From assembly GCF_900143235.1 (NCBI RefSeq), contig NZ_FRDF01000005.1:62001-126000 (forward strand): a stretch of DNA of 64,000 nucleotides, read 5' to 3'. The DNA is from Erythrobacter sanguineus. Lineage in GTDB: Bacteria; Pseudomonadota; Alphaproteobacteria; Sphingomonadales; Sphingomonadaceae. The translations under genes were made by a program, and so were the position numbers. How positions within the stretch are numbered: position 1 is the stretch's first letter; each line of letters begins with the position of its first letter. Under the pieces are notes generated by a model. The model was not told the origin of the DNA and did not search any database. It saw only the letters and a program-made list of their open reading frames with translations. This document shows, in pieces, positions 57,848-64,000 of the stretch.

Positions 57848-58819
57848 ATGAACGATCTCGCCAGCACGCCGCAACCCGACCAGCCCAAACAGCGCCCCGC
57901 TCGCCAGCGCAAGCCAGACTGGATCCGCGTGCGCGCGCCGGTGAGCGAGGGCTATCACGAAACCCGCCGCCTGATGCGCGAGCTCAATCTCAACACCGTG
58001 TGCGAGGAAGCTGCCTGCCCCAATATCGGCGAGTGCTGGACCAAGAAGCACGCGACGGTGATGATCCTCGGCGATGTCTGCACGCGGGCCTGTGCGTTCT
58101 GCAACGTCAAGACCGGGATGCCGCGCGCCGTCGATCCGATGGAGCCGGAAAACACCGCCATTGCCGCTGCCAAGATGGGGCTTGAACACATCGTTATTAC
58201 CAGCGTCGATCGCGATGACTTGCCCGATGGCGGGGCGATGCAGTTCGTCAAGGTGATCGAGGCCCTGCGCCGCAACACGCCCAGCACCACCATCGAGATC
58301 CTCACGCCCGATTTTCGCGGCAAGATGCGCCGTGCGGTGGAAATGATCTGCGAAGCCGGGCCGGATGTTTACAACCACAATCTCGAAACCGTGCCGCGGC
58401 TCTATCCCACGATCCGCCCCGGCGCGCGGTACTATGCCTCGCTGCGGTTGCTCGAAGAAGTGAAGGCGCACAACCCGCTGATCTTCACCAAGTCGGGCAT
58501 CATGCTGGGTCTGGGTGAACAGCGGCTCGAAGTGCATCAGGTGATGGACGACATGCGCTCGGCCGAGGTCGATTTCATCACCATGGGGCAATATCTGCAA
58601 CCGACGCCCAAGCACGCGAATGTCGAGGAATTCGTCACCCCCAAGGCCTTTACAGCCTATGGCGCGATCGCGCGGGCCAAGGGCTTTCTGCAGGTCGCTT
58701 CCAGCCCGCTCACCCGTTCAAGTTACCACGCGGGCGATGATTTCGCGGTGATGCGCGCCGCCCGCGAGGAAAAGCTGGCACGCGTGAACAAAGCGTCGCG
58801 GGAGCGGGCGGGCGACTGA
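57848..58819 (+). CDS. lipA: Lipoyl synthase
   Basis: This 323-aa radical-SAM enzyme inserts two sulfurs into octanoyl chains on lipoyl domains. Both cluster motifs are present: the auxiliary cluster [13 protein letters not shown] (CX4CX5C) and the radical-SAM cluster [10 protein letters not shown] (CX3CX2C). The C-terminal RSSYHAGD has the conserved RSSY serine ligand. ATG at 57848 is preceded by GGCAGGA. Its stop overlaps the ratA start (TGATG). It would modify PdhB in this window. Confidence 0.97.
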   Translation: MNDLASTPQPDQPKQRPARQRKPDWIRVRAPVSEGYHETRRLMRELNLNTVCEEAACPNIGECWTKKHATVMILGDVCTRACAFCNVKTGMPRAVDPMEPENTAIAAAKMGLEHIVITSVDRDDLPDGGAMQFVKVIEALRRNTPSTTIEILTPDFRGKMRRAVEMICEAGPDVYNHNLETVPRLYPTIRPGARYYASLRLLEEVKAHNPLIFTKSGIMLGLGEQRLEVHQVMDDMRSAEVDFITMGQYLQPTPKHANVEEFVTPKAFTAYGAIARAKGFLQVASSPLTRSSYHAGDDFAVMRAAREEKLARVNKASRERAGD

Positions 58820-59280
58820 TGCCGGGCATCCGCGAAACCCGGCGCCTGCCCTATAGTGCCGAACAGATGTATGATCTTGTTGCCGACGTGGGACGCTATG
58901 GCGAGTTTCTGCCATGGGTTATTGCCACCCGTGTTCGTTCCGACAGCGAAACCGAAATGATCGCCGACATGGTGGTGGGCTTCAAGTCCCTGCGTGAAAG
59001 CTTCACGTCGCGCGTCGCCAAGGAACGTCCGCGCATGATCGATGTCCACTATCTCGATGGCCCCTTGAGCGATCTCGACAATGTCTGGACCTTCCGGGCG
59101 ATTGACGAGTCCACCTGTGAAATCGATTTCCTGGTCGAATTCACCTTCAAGAACCGCTTGTTCGAAAAGATCGCTGGCCAGTATTTCGACAAGGCCTTCC
59201 GCAAGATGGTCGAAGCCTTTGAAAAGCGCGCGGCGGATCTTTACGGCAGTAGCAATTCAAGCGCGCAGAGCGTCGCCTGA
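58819..59280 (+). CDS. ratA: RatA/COQ10-family START-domain protein
   Basis: This 153-aa protein has the START-like signature TRRLPYSAEQMYDLVADVGRY and WTFRAI...CEIDFLVEFTFKNRL, matching the polyketide cyclase/COQ10 family. In E. coli RatA blocks 70S ribosome formation, while COQ10 proteins bind ubiquinone and support respiration. The alphaproteobacterial members next to lipA are closer in context to COQ10, so the toxin role is not implied. Its last 40 bases overlap the convergent pncC gene. Confidence 0.88.
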   Translation: MPGIRETRRLPYSAEQMYDLVADVGRYGEFLPWVIATRVRSDSETEMIADMVVGFKSLRESFTSRVAKERPRMIDVHYLDGPLSDLDNVWTFRAIDESTCEIDFLVEFTFKNRLFEKIAGQYFDKAFRKMVEAFEKRAADLYGSSNSSAQSVA

Positions 59281-59753
59281 CGCCGGATTTCGGCGCGGCC
59301 ATCGGGGCCGTCGCCACCTTCGAAAAACTTGAGTTCGCCTTCTGGCTCAGCAGTGGCATCGCGCACCACCCGGGCAAATACCACCGTGCCGACCGGTTTC
59401 AATGCCGTACCGCCGCCCGGTCCGGCCACGCCGCTGATTGCCACTGCAACATCGGCCCCCGACCGTTCCAGCGCGCCCTTGGCCATCGACCATGCACAGG
59501 CAATCGATACCGCGCCGAAGGTTTCGACAATATCCTGTGCAACGCCAAGCATCTCCATCTTGGCTTCGTTGGAATAGCTCACGAACCCGCGGTCGAGGAC
59601 AGCGGAAGATCCGGCAATCTCGGTCAGCGCGCCTGCCACAAGACCCCCGGTACAGCTTTCAGCGAGTGCGATCTTGCGCCCGGCTGCGACATTTTCGGCC
59701 ACGACCCGGGCGGCGAGTGCTGTGATGTCATCGGGGAGGAGATATCCGGGCAT
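59241..59753 (-). CDS. pncC: Nicotinamide-nucleotide amidohydrolase (CinA C-terminal domain)
   Basis: This 170-aa enzyme converts nicotinamide mononucleotide to nicotinate mononucleotide in pyridine-nucleotide salvage. The core motif ALAESCTGGLVAGALTEIAG contains the catalytic Ser, and AISGVAGPGGGTALKPVGTV is the second conserved block. It lacks the N-terminal molybdopterin-binding part of full CinA. Its C-terminal coding end overlaps ratA on the other strand by 40 bases. Confidence 0.95.
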   Translation of the reverse strand: MPGYLLPDDITALAARVVAENVAAGRKIALAESCTGGLVAGALTEIAGSSAVLDRGFVSYSNEAKMEMLGVAQDIVETFGAVSIACAWSMAKGALERSGADVAVAISGVAGPGGGTALKPVGTVVFARVVRDATAEPEGELKFFEGGDGPDGRAEIRRQATLCALELLLP

Positions 59754-59760
59754 GGGACAG

Positions 59761-60321
59761 CTAGTTCTTTGCCGCTGCCGGATCGGCGGAACAGATCGAC
59801 GGGTTCTTGATATCGGCTATTTCGGCGATGAAGGCCATCAGACCGGCCAGATTATCGGCAGGCAAGGGGCTCAGCAATTCCATCCCGCGCTCGATCTTGC
59901 CGCAGCTGTCGGGTTTGATTTCCTTGGCGATCATCTGGCCGACCAACCCGTCGACAAAGGGACGCAGGTTTTCTTCCGGAAGCGCGGAAAGCAGGGCTGT
60001 CATATCAGCATCGCTCTTGCCTTTTTCGGCATTGTTCTGCGCCATGAAAGTCTTGAGCAGACGAAAGGCTCCGGGCCAGGCACTGTCCTGACGCGCGCGG
60101 AAATTGTTGATGAAGGCGCCACCATCGCGGGCGATGAAACCATCGGCCTTGAGCTGCCTTGCACAAGTCGTGCTGACCGCATCATAGGCAATCGGCATGG
60201 CATAAAGCACCGTATCGCCAAGATCGGCTGATCCCACGCAGTCCTGCTGCTGGGCATGGGCCGCGTTTGCAGTGGCAAGCGCAACGATGGCGAGGGCAGG
60301 GGCAACAACACGCTTGGTCAT
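59761..60321 (-). CDS. Secreted protein of unknown function
   Basis: This 186-aa protein has a clear signal peptide (MTKRVVAPALAIVALATANA, cleavage after AHA). The mature part is helical with four cysteines (DCVGS, TTCARQ, DSCGKIE, SICSAD) that could form two disulfides. AAAGGA lies eight bases before the ATG at 60321. It sits between ispDF and pncC on the same strand. I do not recognise a family. Confidence 0.75.
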   Translation of the reverse strand: MTKRVVAPALAIVALATANAAHAQQQDCVGSADLGDTVLYAMPIAYDAVSTTCARQLKADGFIARDGGAFINNFRARQDSAWPGAFRLLKTFMAQNNAEKGKSDADMTALLSALPEENLRPFVDGLVGQMIAKEIKPDSCGKIERGMELLSPLPADNLAGLMAFIAEIADIKNPSICSADPAAAKN

Positions 60322-60334
60322 GGATGGCGTCCTT

Positions 60335-61492
60335 TCATGCAAGGATAAGCGCAATGATGGCTTGTGCGGCGATCCCTTCGCCGCGGCCGGTGAAACCGAG
60401 TCTTTCGGTGGTGGTGGCCTTGATGCTTACCGCGCTTTCGTCAAGTCCGGTGATCCGGGCCACTTCGGCGCGCATGGCCGGACGATGCGGGCCGATCTTC
60501 GGTGCCTCGCAGATCAGGGTGAGATCGATATTGGCGATCCCATAACCGGCCGCGCGGGCAAGGCCGACCGCATGTTCGAGAAACCGGCCCGAACGCGCGC
60601 CGCGCCACTGCGGATCGCTTGGCGGGAAATGGGTGCCGATATCCCCGGCGCCGATCGCACCAAGCACCGCGTCGGTAATGGCATGGAGCGCGACATCGGC
60701 ATCCGAATGGCCTGAAAGCCCTTTGTCGTGCGGAATCTGCACGCCGCACAGCCACAATTCCTCGCCCGGTTCAAGCCGGTGGACATCATATCCCTGTCCG
60801 ACCCGAAAGACGGGGGTTGGCCTGCTCTCCACCAAGTCCTCCGCAAAGGTGATCTTCTTCAATCGCTCGTCCCCATCGACCAGCGCGGCTGAACCTGAGC
60901 TTGCCATGAGCACTTGCGCATCGTCGCCAGCATCGCTCGCGCCCTGCCACGCCTGATGCGCGGCGAGGATATCGGCAAAGCGGAAAGCCTGCGGGGTCTG
61001 GACCCGGCGCAATGTCTCGCGCGCGGCCTTGCCGGTCATGATGCCCTGTTCGCCCGCGATGGCAATGCTGTCGACCACTGGCAGCACAGGTATCGCGCCG
61101 GGGTGGGCGGCGAGCGCGGCAAGCAGACGCGCGATCACGGCGCGGGGCAGATCCGGGCGGGCGGCATCGTGGATCAGCACCCGTGCCGGCGCATCATCGG
61201 CAAGCGATTGCAATCCGTTGCGGACTGAATCCTGTCGGCTGGCACCGCCGGTCACAAAACGGACCCCGCCAATCCCTTTGAGCGCTGTTTCGGCATCGGA
61301 GCGTGCATCAGCGCCGATCACGACCACCAGTGGATCGGCCCCGCCGTCAAGCAAAGCTTCCACCGAATGTCGCAGCAGCGGCTTGCCGCGCCAGTTGCGG
61401 AACTGCTTGGGCACCTCGCCGCCAACGCGCAGCCCCTTGCCTGCGGCAACCACAATCGCCGCAAAGGAGGGAAGGGGGAGCTCGCTCGCCAT
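60335..61492 (-). CDS. ispDF: Bifunctional IspD/IspF (MEP isoprenoid pathway)
   Basis: This 385-aa fusion has an N-terminal cytidylyltransferase (Isp[28 protein letters not shown]) that makes CDP-methylerythritol. The C-terminal cyclodiphosphate synthase (IspF, from about residue 228) has [33 protein letters not shown] and [12 protein letters not shown] for zinc and product binding. Such fusions are common in alphaproteobacteria. ATG at 61492 (MASELPLPS) matches homologues; the longer open frame runs into dusB antisense and is not used. Confidence 0.97.
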   Translation of the reverse strand: MASELPLPSFAAIVVAAGKGLRVGGEVPKQFRNWRGKPLLRHSVEALLDGGADPLVVVIGADARSDAETALKGIGGVRFVTGGASRQDSVRNGLQSLADDAPARVLIHDAARPDLPRAVIARLLAALAAHPGAIPVLPVVDSIAIAGEQGIMTGKAARETLRRVQTPQAFRFADILAAHQAWQGASDAGDDAQVLMASSGSAALVDGDERLKKITFAEDLVESRPTPVFRVGQGYDVHRLEPGEELWLCGVQIPHDKGLSGHSDADVALHAITDAVLGAIGAGDIGTHFPPSDPQWRGARSGRFLEHAVGLARAAGYGIANIDLTLICEAPKIGPHRPAMRAEVARITGLDESAVSIKATTTERLGFTGRGEGIAAQAIIALILA

Positions 61493-61571
61493 TGCGGGCA
61501 AGCGCTTAAGGTCTGGACGGGCTTTCGGCAATCCACTATGCGACTGCCCAATTATTAGGCACACCGGCACC

Positions 61572-62588
61572 ATGAGCATGCTTCCCACCCCTCCGGCCCT
61601 TAAGCCGATCGCCATCGGCCCTGTCACAGTGGCCGAACCGGTGGTGCTTGCGCCAATGACCGGGGTGACCGACATGCCGTTCCGTACGCTGGTGCGGCGC
61701 TATGGCTCGGGCCTCAACGTCACCGAAATGGTGGCAAGCGAGGCGGCGATCCGTGAAACCCGCCAGTCGGTGCAGAAAACCGCGTGGGACCGGATCGAGG
61801 AGCCGGTTTCGATGCAGCTGGTCGGTTGCGATCCCGCCAGCATGGCTGAAGCCGCCAGATTGCAGGAAGGCAATGGCGCGGCGATCATCGATATCAATTT
61901 CGGCTGCCCGGTGCGCAAGGTCGTGGGCCAGCTCGCCGGCAGCGCGCTGATGCGCGAAGTGCCGCTGGCGGTGCGGCTGATGGAAGCGACCGTCAAGGCA
62001 GTGAAGGTGCCGGTTACGGTTAAGATGCGGATGGGCTGGTGTCACGATAGCCTCAACGCCCCGGAACTCGCCCGCATGGCCGAAGATATCGGGGTGCAGA
62101 TGGTCACCGTCCACGGAAGGACCCGCAACCAGATGTACAAGGGCAGCGCCGACTGGAGTTTCGTGCGCAAGGTCAAGGATGCAGTGAACATTCCAGTGAT
62201 CGTCAACGGCGATATCTGCGCCATCGAGGACGCAGCCAGGGCGCTCGCGCAATCGGGCGCAGACGGATTGATGATCGGGCGGGGCGCTTATGGCAAACCG
62301 TGGCTGCTGGGGCAGGTGATGCATTGGTGGCGCACCGGCGAGGCCTTACCCACGCCGGGCATGGACGAACAATACGCCGTATTGGTCGAACATTATAACC
62401 GGATGCTGGATCATTACGGGCGCGATACGGGGGTCAAGATGGCGCGAAAGCACCTTGGTTGGTATACTAAGGGGCTGCATGGATCGGCTGAATTCCGCAA
62501 CCAGGCCAACTTCATCGACGATCCCGAACAGGTGCTGGGCGAGATTGAACGGTTCTATGAACCTTTTCGCCTGCAGCAGGCGGCCTGA
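61572..62588 (+). CDS. dusB: tRNA-dihydrouridine synthase
   Basis: This 338-aa FMN enzyme reduces uridines in the D-loop of tRNA. The motifs [15 protein letters not shown] (FMN), the catalytic Cys in [15 protein letters not shown] and [16 protein letters not shown] all fit DusB. ATG occurs at 61572 and 61578; the first is kept. It stands directly before ntrB, the nifR3-ntrB-ntrC order typical of alphaproteobacteria, and is probably co-transcribed with them. Confidence 0.95.
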   Translation: MSMLPTPPALKPIAIGPVTVAEPVVLAPMTGVTDMPFRTLVRRYGSGLNVTEMVASEAAIRETRQSVQKTAWDRIEEPVSMQLVGCDPASMAEAARLQEGNGAAIIDINFGCPVRKVVGQLAGSALMREVPLAVRLMEATVKAVKVPVTVKMRMGWCHDSLNAPELARMAEDIGVQMVTVHGRTRNQMYKGSADWSFVRKVKDAVNIPVIVNGDICAIEDAARALAQSGADGLMIGRGAYGKPWLLGQVMHWWRTGEALPTPGMDEQYAVLVEHYNRMLDHYGRDTGVKMARKHLGWYTKGLHGSAEFRNQANFIDDPEQVLGEIERFYEPFRLQQAA

Positions 62589-62591
62589 CCT

Positions 62592-63722
62592 GTGGCAGCC
62601 AGCATCCCCGCCCGGGAGGGCGGCCCTTCCGGACCTGCCGATCCGACCCTGATCGATGCTTATCCCGATGCGCGGGCGCAGATCGCCGGCATGATCTTTG
62701 CCGTTTTGCTGATCGACGGATCGGGACGGATCGTGGAAGTGAACCATGCAGCCGAAAACCTGCTCGGCACCAGCGCAAGCCGCCTTGTCGGCACTCTGCT
62801 TTCGGAGCGCATCGGCCCGCTTGATCCGCGGGTTGAAACGCGCCTTTCGCTTGTCGACGAGGCGCTTGTTGCACGTGAACTTGCGATCACGGTGGGTAAC
62901 ACGGTCATCCGGGCAAACCTGACGGTCTCGCCGCTTGGAAGTTTCCCCGGGTGGCGGGTGGTCACTCTGTCGGAGATGGGCCATGAGGATGTCGTGCAGA
63001 ACCAGGGAGGGGAGACAATGCTTGCCGCTCCCGCGGTGCTGGCGCACGAGATCAAGAACCCGCTCTCCGCCATTCGCGGCGCTGGTCAGCTGATTGCGCG
63101 CAAGCTTCCTCCAGCCGACAAGAAGCTGGCCCGCATGATCACCGACGAGGTTGATCGGATCGCGCGGCTGATCGACCGGATGCAGGAACTCGGCAGCACC
63201 CGCACCGGGCCGGTCGATGCGTGCAACCCGCATGAAGCCATCCGTGCGGCAGTAGCAACCATACGCGTGGCCGGAGCGAACCGGGGCGGGGTTGATATCC
63301 GCGAGGAGTTTGATCCTTCGCTGCCGCCTGTCCTTGTTAACCGCGATGGGTTTGAGCAGGTGCTGATAAACCTGCTTTCGAATGCCGGTGATGCCGCGCG
63401 CGCAGGGGATAACGAGCCCAAGATCGTGGTCCAGACCCGCTTTGCCAGCGGCCTTGCTTTCAGCGCGGTTCGCCATGGGCGCCCGGTTCCTCTCCCGATC
63501 GAGATCACCATTACCGATAACGGGCCGGGCATTCCGCCTGATCTGCGCGATCACGTGTTCGAGCCGTTCGTCTCGTCCAAGCCATCAGGGCAGGGCCTCG
63601 GCCTGTCGCTGGTGCGCAAACTGGTGCGCGACATGGACGGCAATATCAGCCACGAGCGCGACCAGCGCAGCGGGCTCACGCACTTCCGCCTGCATCTCCC
63701 GCAAGCTCCGCGCGGGCGCTAG
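62592..63722 (+). CDS. ntrB: Nitrogen regulation sensor histidine kinase NtrB
   Basis: This 376-aa soluble kinase senses nitrogen status through PII. An N-terminal PAS domain (about 30-130) is followed by the H-box LAHEIKNPLSAIRGAGQL with its histidine near residue 153. The ATPase domain has LINLLSNAGDAARAG, TDNGPGIPPDL and GQGLGLSLVRKLV. The start is GTG at 62592, three bases after the dusB stop. ntrC follows after three bases. Unlike the 15832 kinase, all catalytic residues are present. Confidence 0.95.
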   Translation: MAASIPAREGGPSGPADPTLIDAYPDARAQIAGMIFAVLLIDGSGRIVEVNHAAENLLGTSASRLVGTLLSERIGPLDPRVETRLSLVDEALVARELAITVGNTVIRANLTVSPLGSFPGWRVVTLSEMGHEDVVQNQGGETMLAAPAVLAHEIKNPLSAIRGAGQLIARKLPPADKKLARMITDEVDRIARLIDRMQELGSTRTGPVDACNPHEAIRAAVATIRVAGANRGGVDIREEFDPSLPPVLVNRDGFEQVLINLLSNAGDAARAGDNEPKIVVQTRFASGLAFSAVRHGRPVPLPIEITITDNGPGIPPDLRDHVFEPFVSSKPSGQGLGLSLVRKLVRDMDGNISHERDQRSGLTHFRLHLPQAPRGR

Positions 63723-63725
63723 ACC

Positions 63726-64000
63726 ATGTCCGGAAACACCATGAAGACCGTTCTGCTGGTCGAAGATGACACCGCCATCGCCACGGTCATCATGGCCGCG
63801 CTGGAGGACGAAGGCTTTGCGATACAGCATTGCACCAGCATCGCCGCGCGCGATCGGCTGCTGGCTGAAAGGCGCTATGCGGTCATGCTGACCGATGTCA
63901 TGCTTGAAGATGGCGATGGGCTGGCGAGCCTTGAGGCGGTGCGCGAACGCGCAGCCGACATGCCGATTATCGTGCTTTCAGCCCAGAACACGCTCGATAC
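63726..64000 (+). CDS. ntrC: Nitrogen regulation response regulator NtrC, N-terminal part (cut by window end)
   Basis: Only about 91 codons of the receiver domain are in the window. The start ATG is at 63726, or possibly 63741 (MKTVLLVEDD). The acidic pair is in VLLVEDDTAI, the phospho-acceptor Asp in MLTDVMLEDGDGL and the conserved Ser in IIVLSAQNT. Adjacent ntrB identifies it as NtrC, a sigma-54 activator of nitrogen genes. The AAA+ and DNA-binding domains lie beyond base 64000. Confidence 0.92.
   Translation, partial: MSGNTMKTVLLVEDDTAIATVIMAALEDEGFAIQHCTSIAARDRLLAERRYAVMLTDVMLEDGDGLASLEAVRERAADMPIIVLSAQNTLD

Noticed and set aside
58819-59280. RatA as a toxin of a toxin-antitoxin pair
   Set aside because: The neighbour is lipA, not an antitoxin, and the family is equally COQ10-like; a toxin role is not supported.

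Overview
The window reads as an ordinary chromosomal segment of an aerobic, high-GC alphaproteobacterium. The best fit is Sphingomonadales, probably the Erythrobacteraceae (Erythrobacter/Porphyrobacter group). The grounds are the order nuoH-N/birA/coaX/rnj/DUF1467, a lipoyl domain fused to pyruvate dehydrogenase E1-beta, the ispDF fusion, ntrBC behind dusB, a GTTC-N7-GTTC SOS box, and palindromic intergenic repeats of a kind common in sphingomonads. Nearly all of it is coding, on both strands. I found no prophage, insertion sequence or CRISPR array. Family assignment is inference, since no rRNA is present.

Layout. 1-10569 (+): the distal half of the complex I operon (nuoH end, I, J, K, L, M, N) runs into biotin ligase, type III pantothenate kinase, RNase J and a DUF1467 membrane protein, with two palindromic elements in the nuoI-J and nuoJ-K gaps. 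10616-17238: a TipN-like polarity protein (-) faces a rightward group made of an Hpt-like protein without its histidine, a nucleotidyltransferase-like membrane protein, a helical (DUF2336-like?) protein and a histidine kinase without its phospho-acceptor histidine. A near-consensus CtrA box sits in front of the last two. 17245-23738: gltX, gltA and two small genes (-), comEC (+), and lexA (-) with its own SOS-box promoter. 23942-32596 (-): ppiD, trpE, a phosphodiester-glycosidase lipoprotein, trpG, trpD, trpC, moaC and moeA, mostly overlapping. 32890-38763: tpiA, secG, pyrG, a small heat-shock protein (-), then grxC, a nitrilase-family gene and a DUF1178 gene, followed by tRNA-Arg(CCT).

38952-48883: an MFS transporter with a haloalkane dehalogenase-like hydrolase (-), an acyl-CoA dehydrogenase, ftsB, a 107-bp palindromic mini-element, pdhA-pdhB, and three overlapping Tad-type pseudopilin genes (-). 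49097-57011: a phytoene-synthase-family protein, an EF-hand protein, trmFO (-), a YhhN membrane protein, gyrA (-) and a secreted TPR-like protein preceded by an unlisted 29-codon ORF. 57031-64000: an NYN-domain protein (-), lipA and ratA, pncC, a secreted protein and ispDF (-), then dusB, ntrB and the start of ntrC, cut by the window end.

Most genes are housekeeping: respiration, cofactors (biotin, CoA, molybdopterin, lipoate), tryptophan, pyrimidines, isoprenoids, tRNA modification and nitrogen control. lipA supplies the lipoate needed by the lipoyl domain of PdhB. The least explained part is 10.6-17.2 kb. There a polarity factor lies beside two phosphorelay proteins that have each lost the phosphorylated histidine, a combination suggesting a non-catalytic scaffold or sensor tied to the cell cycle. 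TTG start codons are strikingly frequent (about nine genes), several forming TTGA stop-start overlaps.
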